DNA of 64,000 nt from JAQGMJ01 sp036498945 (GTDB lineage Bacteria; Pseudomonadota; Gammaproteobacteria; Burkholderiales; JAEUOS01): NCBI GenBank assembly GCA_036498945.1, contig DASYEQ010000056.1, positions 1 to 64,000 on the forward strand, given 5' to 3'. How positions within the stretch are numbered: the stretch's first letter is position 1; each line of letters starts with the position of its first letter. Below the pieces are notes generated by a model. It made no database searches, was not told the DNA's origin, and saw only the letters and a list, made by a program, of their open reading frames with translations. Positions 26,646-35,423 of this stretch are shown here, piece after piece. Both the position numbers and the translations under genes were made by a program.

Positions 26646-28777
26646 GCGATTGTTTCCGCTGGTTCGACTTCCGCCAGGCAGTCGTAGAACGTCGGCCCGC
26701 GGCCGAGATCGGTCAATGCCTGGCTGGTCACTGCGTTGACGTTCAGCCCGCCGACGGTGTGCTTGTGCCACCACACCGAAAGCGCCGCCACCACGCCGGG
26801 GTTCACGTGATTGCGCACACGGGCACGCGCCAGGAAAGCGCCGCGCCCGTTGAAGATGCGCACCATCGCACCGTCGGCGATGCCGCGCGCCTGCGCATCG
26901 GCCTCGTGCATTTCGAGAAACGGCTCCCTCTCGGTATCGGCCAGCACCTTGATGTTGCCGAAGGTGGAGTTCATGAAATTACGTGCCGGCGGCGAAATCA
27001 CCATCAGGGGATATTTCTCCGCCAGCGCCGGGTTGGTTTGCGGCGATTCACGCGGCGGGATGAAATCCGGCAGCGGATCGAGGCCGAGTTTTTGCGCCTT
27101 TTCCGAATAGAACTCGCACTTGCCCGAGGGCGTGCGGAAATTGCCTTCGGCAAACGGCGTCCAGCGTTCCGGCACGTTCAGGCGCATCCAGCCTTTTTCC
27201 TTGAGTTTCTCGAAGGTGATGCCGGCGTTGTACGGATGCCTGGTATCGATGGCCGCGGCGGCGATCTCTTCGTCGCTCTCGAACAGGCAAGGCTCGGTGA
27301 AGCCCATGCGTGCGGCCAGCAGGCGAAACACTTCGCTGTCACTTTTGGATTCGCCCACCGGCGCAATCGCCGGCGTGTTCACCAGCCAATAGAGGTGACC
27401 GTAGGAACGATGGATATCGAAATGCTCCAGTTGCGTGGTAGCTGGCAATACGATGTCCGCGTAATCGCAACTATCGGTCAAAAAGCAATCATGCACGACC
27501 GTGAACAGGTCTGCGCGCATCAACCCTTCGAGCACCTTGCCCGAATCCGGCGCCACCGCCGCCGGATTGGAGGAATAGACGTAAAGCGCGCGCACCGGCG
27601 GATCGTTGAGTTCCAGCAACGCATTGCCCAGCGTGGACATGTTGATGGTGCGCGGCTTGTTCCAGATCAGGTCAGGGCGCTCAAGCGCCTTCGTGTTCAC
27701 CGGGTAGGTGCCGCCAGTGCCCAGGAGCACGCCGCCCGCTGCATGGCGCCAGGCGCCGGTGAGCGCCGGCAGGCAGGCGATGGTGCGGCAGGTCATGGCG
27801 CCGCCGGCGGTACGCTGCAGGCCGTAGTTGAGACGAATCACGGCCGGACCGCTTTCACCACGCGCCATGCCGTAGTCGCGCGCCAGGGTTTCGATGTCGG
27901 CCGCGGCAAGCCCGGTGATTTGTGCCGCGCGCTCGGGCGGCCATTGCGCCACGCGTTCCTTGAGTTCTTCGAAGCCCAGGGTGTAGCGCGCGATGTAATC
28001 GTGATCCAGCAGGTCGTCGCGCACCAGCACGTGCATCATTGCCAGCGCCAGTGCGGCGTCGGTACCGGGATTGATCGGCAGCCACTGGTGGCACTTTTCC
28101 GCCGACAGCGAGCGATAGGGGTCGATGGCGATGATCTTCGCGCCGCGACGCTTGGCTTCGGTGACGCGGGTCCACAGGTGCACCGAAGAGGTCACCGGAT
28201 TGGTGCCCCAGAGCACGATCAGTTGCGCTTCCTCGAAACGCTCGATCTCCGGCCCCATGTTGGCGCCCAGGGTGATCTCCATGCCGGCCTTGCCGGCGTT
28301 GGAGCAGATGGTGCGGTCGAGCAATGAAGCGCCCAGCTTGTGGAAAAAGCGCCGGTCGATCGAGTTGGCCTGCACCAGGCCCATGGTGCCGGCGTAGGAA
28401 TACGGCAGGATGCCTTGCGGATCATCGGCGGCGATCGCCTTGAAGCGCGCGGTGATGGTCTCCAGCGCCTCGTCCCAGGAGATCGGCTCGAACTTCGCAT
28501 GCGGCCCCTTGGAGCCGACGCGCTTGAGCGGATGCAGCACCCGGTCCGCCGCGTAGGTGCGCTCCAGATAGCGCGCCACCTTGTTGCACAACACGCCGGC
28601 GGTGGTGGGATGCGCCGGGTCGCCCGCCACCTTGACGGCGCGCGCACCCAGCACCTGGCCGCCGGGCAGGCGGGTTTCGCCCTCCACGGTGACGTGCATG
28701 GCGCAGGTATCGGGGCAATCGTGCGGACAGGCCGCCTGCACCACACGCTGCTGCGGGTTGCTCAATACGCTACTCAT
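26642..28777 (-). CDS. molybdopterin-dependent oxidoreductase
   Basis: 711-residue bis-MGD enzyme of the DMSO-reductase family. A 4Fe-4S site is formed by Cys17, Cys21, Cys25 (CPHDCPDTC) and Cys64 (GVLCNK); the catalytic domain includes NAGKAG and GTNPVTSS-type cofactor loops and a C-terminal molydopterin-dinucleotide-binding domain (PPARNFMNSTFGN to the end). No Tat signal, so cytoplasmic. No separate Fe-S or membrane subunit lies next to it, so its electron partner is unknown. The substrate cannot be inferred. Confidence 0.9.
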   Translation of the reverse strand: MSSVLSNPQQRVVQAACPHDCPDTCAMHVTVEGETRLPGGQVLGARAVKVAGDPAHPTTAGVLCNKVARYLERTYAADRVLHPLKRVGSKGPHAKFEPISWDEALETITARFKAIAADDPQGILPYSYAGTMGLVQANSIDRRFFHKLGASLLDRTICSNAGKAGMEITLGANMGPEIERFEEAQLIVLWGTNPVTSSVHLWTRVTEAKRRGAKIIAIDPYRSLSAEKCHQWLPINPGTDAALALAMMHVLVRDDLLDHDYIARYTLGFEELKERVAQWPPERAAQITGLAAADIETLARDYGMARGESGPAVIRLNYGLQRTAGGAMTCRTIACLPALTGAWRHAAGGVLLGTGGTYPVNTKALERPDLIWNKPRTINMSTLGNALLELNDPPVRALYVYSSNPAAVAPDSGKVLEGLMRADLFTVVHDCFLTDSCDYADIVLPATTQLEHFDIHRSYGHLYWLVNTPAIAPVGESKSDSEVFRLLAARMGFTEPCLFESDEEIAAAAIDTRHPYNAGITFEKLKEKGWMRLNVPERWTPFAEGNFRTPSGKCEFYSEKAQKLGLDPLPDFIPPRESPQTNPALAEKYPLMVISPPARNFMNSTFGNIKVLADTEREPFLEMHEADAQARGIADGAMVRIFNGRGAFLARARVRNHVNPGVVAALSVWWHKHTVGGLNVNAVTSQALTDLGRGPTFYDCLAEVEPAETIA

Positions 28778-28804
28778 CTATAGCTCCGGCCGCCGGCGGC
28801 GGAT

Positions 28805-30997
28805 TCATGAATGGATTGTAGCGCCGCGCTCAAGTATGGCGAGGTAGGCCGCCGCCATCGCTTCCAGGCTGCGCGTGGCCACCACTTCGCGGGCGCGCAC
28901 CGCGCGGCGCCGGGCACGATGCGGGGCTTCGATCACCGTCCGCATGGTGCGTACGAGATGTGCCTCGCCGGCCGCCTCCGGCAGCAGCCAGCCAGTGCGT
29001 CGATATACCAGTTCGCGCGTGCCGCCGCTGTCGTTGGCGATCACCGGCACACCTGCCGCCATCGCCTCCAGCACGGCATTGGGCGAACCCTGATGAGTGC
29101 CAAGCACGATTTGCGCGCTCCACGTCTCACGCAGGTGCGCCAGGTCCGGCAGCGCGCCGCGGAAATGCACACCTGCTCCGGCGCTTTCCAGCAATTGCGC
29201 CAGGTAGGCGGCGTGGCGAGACTCGGCCTGGCCGGCGACGTGCAAGGTGGCAGCCGGATGCCGCTCGCGCACGCGCGCGAAGGCGGCGAGAATCTTCTCC
29301 AGGTGCTTGGAAGGCGCGATGCGCCCGCTGACGAGAAAGCGCGGCGCGGCAGGCGCGTCATCCACCATCGCATCGAGCACCACGCCATTTGGAATCACCG
29401 CGCAAGCACGCGCGTAGCCCTTCCGTGGCTTGCCGTACTTGAACACCAGTTGATCGAGGCGGGCACGAAAATCTGCCTCACCGTAGGCAATGGCTGACTG
29501 GAATTCCACCGTCGCCGCCATCTCCTCGAAGGCATAGTCGCCAGGGCTGATGTCGATCAGGCGCAAATCGGGCGAAGCGAATTTCGCCGTCAGGAGCTTG
29601 AGCTTGGGATCGGCATTCCAGAAGCACACCTGGCGCACACCGTGGCGCGCGATCCAGGCAAGGAGGCTTTCGGCGGCGTCGAACGCGTCGCTGGAAGCCG
29701 TGAGGCGGAAATGCCGCACACCCGCCGCGCCCAGGCGCGCCGGGAAGTAGTCGTGCGTGGTTTCGCCGCATACGGCGATGGCGAGGTCATGGCGCCCATG
29801 TATCTGCGTCACCAGGTTGACCAGCGAGCGCTGCGCACCGCCGGCGTTGAGATTGGCGGTAACAAACAGTGTCCGTACAACCGGCGCCGCTGGCGCTGCG
29901 CACGCCGCCAGCGGCAGCGACCACAGTGCCGGCGCGCGCAGGCGCTGTGTTCCGACCGGAAACGCTTCGCGCACCGGCAAGCGTGCAAGCGCTCGTGCAA
30001 ACACCGCATCGCCTGCCCGCGCGGGCAGCAGGCGCAGCCCGGGCCGCGGATCTTCCACCTGCCCCGACACCGCCGTACCGACTACCGGTAAACCCGCCGC
30101 CAGCGCCTCCTGGGTGGCGATGGAATAGCCTTCGTAATCGCTGGTATTGAGCAAGACGTCGAAGGCGGCGAACCATGGCGCCACCGGATTGACGAAGCCC
30201 GGCAGCTTGACGTGATGCGCCAGGCCGCGCTCGGCCGCGAGTTGCGCGACCTCGTCCAGCACGTCCAGGCCCGCTTCACCCAGCACGCCGCCGACGATCG
30301 CCAGCGCCGCCGGGCGGCGCCGGCGCAAAATTTCCAGCACGCGCAAGGCGCGCGGATAGTTCTTTTGCGCCTTCATCGCGCCCACCATGCCGATCAGCAA
30401 GGTGGCGTCGTCCACCCCGAGGCGACCGCGAATTTCGCGCCGCGCTCCCTGCGAGAACGCGGCCTCATCCAGCAGCGGCCGATGGCGGATCACCGACAGC
30501 GGCACCGTGCAGCCGGCCGATCGCGCCTGCTCGGCTACCGCCGCCGCACAAGCCATCGCTGCAGGAATGCCTGGCGTACGCCAGGCGGCGGGATCGTTCA
30601 TCCAGCCGTCGCGCGCGTTGTGCAGCACCGGCAGCGGCCGCAGGCCCTGCGCCAGTAATTCCTCAAGTACGCTGTCGCGCAGCAGATGCGCAGCCACTAC
30701 TGCGTCACGGCCCCAGCGCTGCGCCAGCATGGCAACGAATGGCGCAACGTCTTCGCCATCACGGCGCAATACACGCAAGCCCGCCGGCATCTGCCACTCA
30801 ATGGCCGCGCGATTGAGCACCGCGATCTCGATGTCGCGCCCACGGCGCAAGGCATCGGCCGCCCATTCGAGCACGATGCGCTCGGCGCCACCCAGAGCGA
30901 GGCTGGCGATGACGGCACGCAACGGCGCGCGCGCATCGTCCGGCATGACGACGTCGGCCAGCGAATGCGCCAGCAGGTGCTCGGGCAGCGGATGCAT
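28805..30997 (-). CDS. double-domain glycosyltransferase (two GT-B modules)
   Basis: 730 residues containing two complete glycosyltransferase family 4-like halves in tandem. The first (about 25-345) has SLALGGAER and SDYEGYSIATQEALAAGLPVV; the second (about 375-725) has ANLNAGGAQRS, a VSGRIAPSKHLEK phosphate-binding segment and SPNAVLEAMAAGVPVI. Both keep the E-x7-E-like acceptor/donor region (the first as EGYSIATQE). Such fusions often add two sugars in sequence, or use one half for binding. Cytosolic or membrane-associated, for a surface polysaccharide or glycolipid. Separate from the oxidoreductase by 27 bases. Confidence 0.85.
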   Translation of the reverse strand: MHPLPEHLLAHSLADVVMPDDARAPLRAVIASLALGGAERIVLEWAADALRRGRDIEIAVLNRAAIEWQMPAGLRVLRRDGEDVAPFVAMLAQRWGRDAVVAAHLLRDSVLEELLAQGLRPLPVLHNARDGWMNDPAAWRTPGIPAAMACAAAVAEQARSAGCTVPLSVIRHRPLLDEAAFSQGARREIRGRLGVDDATLLIGMVGAMKAQKNYPRALRVLEILRRRRPAALAIVGGVLGEAGLDVLDEVAQLAAERGLAHHVKLPGFVNPVAPWFAAFDVLLNTSDYEGYSIATQEALAAGLPVVGTAVSGQVEDPRPGLRLLPARAGDAVFARALARLPVREAFPVGTQRLRAPALWSLPLAACAAPAAPVVRTLFVTANLNAGGAQRSLVNLVTQIHGRHDLAIAVCGETTHDYFPARLGAAGVRHFRLTASSDAFDAAESLLAWIARHGVRQVCFWNADPKLKLLTAKFASPDLRLIDISPGDYAFEEMAATVEFQSAIAYGEADFRARLDQLVFKYGKPRKGYARACAVIPNGVVLDAMVDDAPAAPRFLVSGRIAPSKHLEKILAAFARVRERHPAATLHVAGQAESRHAAYLAQLLESAGAGVHFRGALPDLAHLRETWSAQIVLGTHQGSPNAVLEAMAAGVPVIANDSGGTRELVYRRTGWLLPEAAGEAHLVRTMRTVIEAPHRARRRAVRAREVVATRSLEAMAAAYLAILERGATIHS

Positions 30998-31010
30998 TGC
31001 CGTGAGACGC

Positions 31011-31769
31011 TCAGTAGTCGGTGTCCATGGTGGAGCGCCGCTGCGCGCGCCGCTCTTCGCGCGCCCGTTCGCGCTCCTGCATGATGTGCTCGGCGGTGAT
31101 CGCCGCCACCGCGCCAGCGGCCACGCCCGCTACCATGGCGGCATTGCCCGTATTGCCCTGATTGCCCATCTGCAACTGGTCGTTGCGCGCCATCATCTCG
31201 TCCATCGAGCCCTGATTCCTGAGGTTCCACAGACCGGGGCCGCGCCATTCGAAGCTGCGATCCTGTTTCGGGTCCTTGAAGCGCACCTTGCGCTCATCTG
31301 CCGGATCGAGGGTGAAGACACCGGCGTTGTTGGTGAGCAAGGTGCGGCCATCGTCCTTGTACTCGACCAGCATTTCCACCAAAGTCTGACCGCCGGCGTC
31401 CTGCAGCACGACGAGGTCGGGCGCGTTGTCTTCCTTGCCCTGCGCGGTGACAGCCATGGCGGCGGCGCCGGGAAAGCCCGGCACTTCCCCATGCCAGCGC
31501 CGGCCATCGCGGATCAATTGCCGGTTCTGGCGCCGCGCCTGGTACCAGGCAAGCCACTCAAGCAGGCCTTCGGGCTTGAACAGCGGTGCGATGTCGGGGA
31601 ACATCATGGCGTACAACGCGTCGCCCTTTGGCATGCGGCTGGCCGCATTGCGCAGCATTCCGGGGCCATCGTTCTTGCCGCGGCGCATCCGGTGGATCGC
31701 GAAAAGCAGTGCGGCCCCGAGGGCCACGGGAAAAATGAACATCACTATCAGGACGAACGTGCCCGCCAT
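31011..31769 (-). CDS. membrane-anchored protein of unknown function
   Basis: 252 residues with one N-terminal transmembrane segment (MAGTFVLIVMFIFPVALGAA), then a soluble domain, and a Gly/Ala-rich patch (AAMVAGVAAGAVAAI) before an Arg/Glu-rich coiled-coil-like tail (RERAREERRAQRR). ATG at 31769 follows GGAGG. The glycosyltransferase starts 13 bases after its stop, so they are likely co-transcribed. No family recognised. Confidence 0.75.
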   Translation of the reverse strand: MAGTFVLIVMFIFPVALGAALLFAIHRMRRGKNDGPGMLRNAASRMPKGDALYAMMFPDIAPLFKPEGLLEWLAWYQARRQNRQLIRDGRRWHGEVPGFPGAAAMAVTAQGKEDNAPDLVVLQDAGGQTLVEMLVEYKDDGRTLLTNNAGVFTLDPADERKVRFKDPKQDRSFEWRGPGLWNLRNQGSMDEMMARNDQLQMGNQGNTGNAAMVAGVAAGAVAAITAEHIMQERERAREERRAQRRSTMDTDY

Positions 31770-31905
31770 GAAGCCTCCCACGGGCCTTTCGCCCGATATT
31801 GATTCAAGGGCCTGATGCCCGATGTTGTTTTTCCAAGCCGGATTGACACGCCGGCAAGCGCGGTGTGAGTATAGCGGCCCCCGCTTCCTCGTTGTCCCTT
31901 TGCGC

Positions 31906-32931
31906 ATGAAAATCGACATCTACAACCACGTGCTGCCCGCGCCCTATCTCGAATTGATGAAGCAGCATTCGAAGGACGCCGGCATCGTCAAGCGCATGAC
32001 CAGCCTGCGCATGCTGTACGACATCGAGGGCCGGGTGGAAATGCTCAAGCAATGGCCGGAGGTGCAGCAGGTGCTGACGCTCGCCCTGCCCTCGCCCGAA
32101 CTGCTGGGCGGCCCGGACCTTTCGCCCGGCTTTGCGCGCGTGGCCAACGACGAGATGGCGAAAATCGTCGATCGCTGGCCGGACAAGTTTCCCGCTTTCG
32201 TCGCTTCGCTGCCGATGAACAACGTGCCGGCAGCCCTGGAAGAAATCGACCGCGCCGTGGGCGAATTGGGCGCGCGTGGCATCCAGATCTGCCCCAACGT
32301 CAACGGCCGGCCGCTGGACGATCCGGAATTCTTCCCGGTATTCGAATACATCACGCAAAAGTATGCGATGCCGATCTGGATGCACCCGGCGCGCCCCGCC
32401 TCGCGGGCGGATTACGTCGGCGAAGACAAGTCGAAGTACGAAATCTGGCAAGTGCTGGGCTGGCCATATGAAACCAGTGTGGCGATGGCGCGCATGGTGT
32501 TTTCCGGCTTTCACGAAAAGCTGCCGGGCCTGCGCCTCATCACCCACCATTGCGGCGCGATGATCCCCTTTTTTTCCGGCCGCGCCGAAACCCTGTGGGC
32601 GCAACTCGGCAGCCGCACCGCGGGCGAAAACTACGAAGAGATCCTGAAACGCATGGCGAAAAAGCCGATCGAATACTTCAAGATGTTCTACGCGGACACG
32701 GTGCTCGGCGGCTCCAGCTCGGCGCTACGCTGCGGTCTGGACTTCTTCGGTGCCGACAAGATCGTCTTCGCCAGCGACTGCCCGTTCGACCCGGAAAACG
32801 GACCCATGTTCATCCGCGAAGGCATACGCTCGATCGAGGACTTGAACCTCTCCGAAGACGACAAGCGCAAGATCTATTTCGGCAATGCGCTCAAGCTCCT
32901 GAACCTGAAAATGCAGGCCGAGAAGAAATAA
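31906..32931 (+). CDS. amidohydrolase (Amidohydro_2 / ACMSD-like)
   Basis: 341-residue TIM-barrel metal hydrolase or decarboxylase. The N-terminal motif is DIYNH, in place of DxHxH, as in many members of this group; later metal ligands are in WMHP, ITHHCGAMIP and FASDCPFDPENG. Relatives include gamma-resorcylate and 2-amino-3-carboxymuconate-semialdehyde decarboxylases, so an aromatic or carboxylic-acid substrate is possible. It stands alone between divergent and unrelated genes. Confidence 0.85.
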   Translation: MKIDIYNHVLPAPYLELMKQHSKDAGIVKRMTSLRMLYDIEGRVEMLKQWPEVQQVLTLALPSPELLGGPDLSPGFARVANDEMAKIVDRWPDKFPAFVASLPMNNVPAALEEIDRAVGELGARGIQICPNVNGRPLDDPEFFPVFEYITQKYAMPIWMHPARPASRADYVGEDKSKYEIWQVLGWPYETSVAMARMVFSGFHEKLPGLRLITHHCGAMIPFFSGRAETLWAQLGSRTAGENYEEILKRMAKKPIEYFKMFYADTVLGGSSSALRCGLDFFGADKIVFASDCPFDPENGPMFIREGIRSIEDLNLSEDDKRKIYFGNALKLLNLKMQAEKK

Positions 32932-32991
32932 TAGCCAACGCAACCCGCTGATTTATAGAAGAAAATCGCTGCGATACTGGAATCCTATAAA

Positions 32992-33011
32992 TACTGTACA
33001 AAAGAACAGTA
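32992..33011. promoter_or_regulatory. LexA (SOS) box upstream of imuA-imuB-dnaE2
   Basis: TACTGTACAAAAGAACAGTA contains a perfect CTGT-n8-ACAG LexA site (32994-33009) and extends it to TACTGT/ACAGTA, matching the Escherichia coli consensus ends. A TATAAA at 32986-32991 abuts it and may be the -10 box of the regulated promoter. Confidence 0.9.
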
Positions 33012-33052
33012 TTTGTGTATTCTGTTCCTCCCAAGGACTCCCGGTATCCGCC

Positions 33053-33139
33053 ATGAACGTCCCCGCACTGCCCGCGGCCACTGCCGTCCCCTACCGCACT
33101 GCCCCTCGCCGTCCCGGCCACTCAGGGCATCGCCCCTGA
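33053..33139 (+). other. 28-codon open frame in the imuA leader, same frame as imuA
   Basis: ATG at 33053 starts a frame that ends in TGA at 33137-33139, is in phase with imuA and lies 36 bases upstream of its ATG. It could be a leader peptide or the original imuA start cut off by a stop codon. The imuA protein is of normal length without it. Confidence 0.3.
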
Positions 33140-33175
33140 GCCTGTCTTTCACATCCCCGCTTTTTGCCCGTTGCC

Positions 33176-33979
33176 ATGGGGCAGGCCCTCGCTTTCTCCG
33201 ACGATCCGGAAGAGACGGTTTACGAATCGTCCGCCGGCGCGCGCCTGGACGCCACGCCGCTGGACCGCACGCCCACCGGCGCGGCCTCGCTGGAATCCAT
33301 CCCCGGCCTGTGGCGCGGCGATACGCTGGCGCGCGTCGAGCTCGAAAGCCTGCCTACCGGCTATGACGCGCTGAATGCGCAACTTCCCGGCGGCGGCTGG
33401 CCGCTGGGTGCGCTGACTGAAATCCTCAACGATCGCTGCGGCATCGGCGAGCTGCGCCTGTTCTTCCCCGCGCTTGCCGCCTTGAGCCGGCAAGCCGGCG
33501 CGCCGCCGGTAATCCTGCTGCAGCCGCCGTACACACCTTACGCCCCCGCCTTTGCCGGCGCCGGCATCGCGCCCGAACAGGTGCTGCTGCTGCGTACGCC
33601 GCGCCCCGAAGACGCGCTCTGGGCCTGCGAGCAATGCCTGAAATACGCGCCGCGCTGCGCCTTGTTCGCCTGGCCGCAAAAGCTGAAACCACAGGATCTG
33701 CGGCGCCTGCAACTGGCGGTCGAACGCCGCCCGGTGCTGGCGGTGCTGATGCGCGAGGCCAGGGCCGCGCAGCAGTCCTCCGCCGCCGCGCTGCGCATCG
33801 CGCTTAAGCCCGGCGCCGACGGCCGGCAACTCCACTTAAGCATTCTCAAGCGCCGCGGCGCGCTGATCGCCCGCCCTGTCATCGTCGAGCCGCCTTCGCC
33901 GCTCTTTTTTCTCCCCGACCACCACGAGGAGCCTGTTCATGCTCTGGACCGCCCTGTACCTGCCGCAACTGCCGCTTGA
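33176..33979 (+). CDS. imuA: ImuA, SOS mutagenesis accessory protein
   Basis: 267-residue RecA-like accessory protein of the inducible mutasome. The core LPTGYDALNAQLPGGGWPLG leads into the RecA/SulA-like fold of ImuA, and PLGALTEIL is highly typical; the C-terminus has RGALIARPVIV. Start ATG at 33176 lacks a good ribosome site; a TTG 4 codons earlier is an alternative. It overlaps imuB by 41 bases and lies behind the LexA box, so it should be induced by DNA damage. Confidence 0.92.
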   Translation: MGQALAFSDDPEETVYESSAGARLDATPLDRTPTGAASLESIPGLWRGDTLARVELESLPTGYDALNAQLPGGGWPLGALTEILNDRCGIGELRLFFPALAALSRQAGAPPVILLQPPYTPYAPAFAGAGIAPEQVLLLRTPRPEDALWACEQCLKYAPRCALFAWPQKLKPQDLRRLQLAVERRPVLAVLMREARAAQQSSAAALRIALKPGADGRQLHLSILKRRGALIARPVIVEPPSPLFFLPDHHEEPVHALDRPVPAATAA

Positions 33980-35423
33980 CTGCCACGCGCAGACCGATGC
34001 GCAAGCGCCTTTCGCCATTGTCGAGAAGCGTCGCATCCACATGGCCAACGCCGCCGCCCGCGCCGCCGGCGTGCGCGCCGACTTGCCGCTCTCCGCCGCG
34101 CTGGCGCTCGAACCCGCGCTGCAATCGCACGAGCGCGAGCCGCTCCTGGAGAAGGCCGCGCTCGAGGCCCTGAGCCTGTGGGCGCTGCAATACACCTCCG
34201 CCGTCAGCCTCGCCGCGCCCTACGGCCTGCTGCTGGAAACCGGCGGCAGCGCACGCCTGTTCGGCGGCCTGGAAGCGCTGCTCCAGCAGATCACCGACGG
34301 CCTCGCCGCGCAGGGCCACAGCGCTCTGCTCGCCTCTGCCCCCACGCCCGCCGGTGCGCTGATGCTGGCGCGCAGCGGCTATGCCGAGCACGTGACCACC
34401 CTGCCCGAATTGCGCCACCGCCTGCCCGTGCTGCCGGTGGAGGCGCTGCAAAGCGCCCAGGCCTATAGCGCCACCTTCGAATCCCTGGGCGCGCGCAGCG
34501 TCGCCGACCTGCTCGCCCTGCCGCGCGACGGCATGAAGCGCCGCTTCGGCGATTTCCTGCTCGACGAGATCGACCGCGCCTTCGGCCACGTACCCGATCC
34601 GCTGCGCCCGGTCACCCTGCCCGCTGCCTTCAGCACCACTTTGCCACTACCCGCGCCCGCCGAATCCAGCACCACCATCATCTACGCCAGCGGCCGCGGC
34701 CTGCGCCAGCTCGAAGGTTTCCTTCGCGCCGGCAAGCATGCGGTCGACCGTATCGAACTCACCCTGCACCACGAGCGCCAGAGCCGCCACGACAGCCCTG
34801 ACAACGTCACCCCGCTCACCCTGCACCTGATGCAACCCAGCGCCGATGCCCGGCGCTTCATTTTGCTGCTCACCGAGCACCTGAACCGCCACACCCTGAA
34901 GCGCCGCGTCGAGCGCATCACCATTGCCGCGCCGCAACTGCTGCGCGCCGACGAAATCACCCATTCGCTGCTGCTGGAAGAGGAAGATGCCGCCAAAAGC
35001 ATGCGCGACCTGCTGGAGCGCGTGCACGCGCGCCTGGGGCCGGAGGCAGTCAGGCAGTTGCAAGTGAAAGCAGAGCATCGGCCCGAGCGGGCGAGCGGCG
35101 ACACGGCGCTGTTGAACACATCGCACAAGCCGGCAGCCGCGATCAAGAAGCCCAAGGAGCCCTTGCCCCCACCAGTCTTCGGGCCGCGGCCGGCGTGGTT
35201 TATCGATCCGCCCTTGCCGCTGGATGCAATCGGGCCAAACCCGATCTATGAAGGCAAGCTGGATTTGCAGGAACCGCCGGAACATATTGAAAGCGGCTGG
35301 TGGGACAGCAAGCCGATTCAGCGCGAATACTTCGTCGCCCGCACCGAAGAAGGCAGGCTGTTGTGGATTTTCCGCGACGAGCGCCGTGAGAACCGCTGGT
35401 TCCTGCAGGGGTATTTTTCATGA
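33939..35423 (+). CDS. imuB: ImuB, Y-family polymerase homologue lacking catalytic residues
   Basis: 494 residues. The polymerase-like region starts LWTALYLPQLPLD where active Y-family enzymes have DMDCFFA, so the catalytic acidic residues are missing, as in known ImuB proteins that act as scaffolds linking ImuA, DnaE2 and the beta clamp. The C-terminal end GRLLWIFRDERRENRWFLQGYFS is a strong family signature. Overlaps imuA and, by ATGA, dnaE2. Confidence 0.93.
   Translation: MLWTALYLPQLPLDCHAQTDAQAPFAIVEKRRIHMANAAARAAGVRADLPLSAALALEPALQSHEREPLLEKAALEALSLWALQYTSAVSLAAPYGLLLETGGSARLFGGLEALLQQITDGLAAQGHSALLASAPTPAGALMLARSGYAEHVTTLPELRHRLPVLPVEALQSAQAYSATFESLGARSVADLLALPRDGMKRRFGDFLLDEIDRAFGHVPDPLRPVTLPAAFSTTLPLPAPAESSTTIIYASGRGLRQLEGFLRAGKHAVDRIELTLHHERQSRHDSPDNVTPLTLHLMQPSADARRFILLLTEHLNRHTLKRRVERITIAAPQLLRADEITHSLLLEEEDAAKSMRDLLERVHARLGPEAVRQLQVKAEHRPERASGDTALLNTSHKPAAAIKKPKEPLPPPVFGPRPAWFIDPPLPLDAIGPNPIYEGKLDLQEPPEHIESGWWDSKPIQREYFVARTEEGRLLWIFRDERRENRWFLQGYFS

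Noticed and set aside
26759..28327. 522-codon open frame opposite the molybdopterin oxidoreductase
   Set aside because: No motifs; antisense artefact of codon bias.
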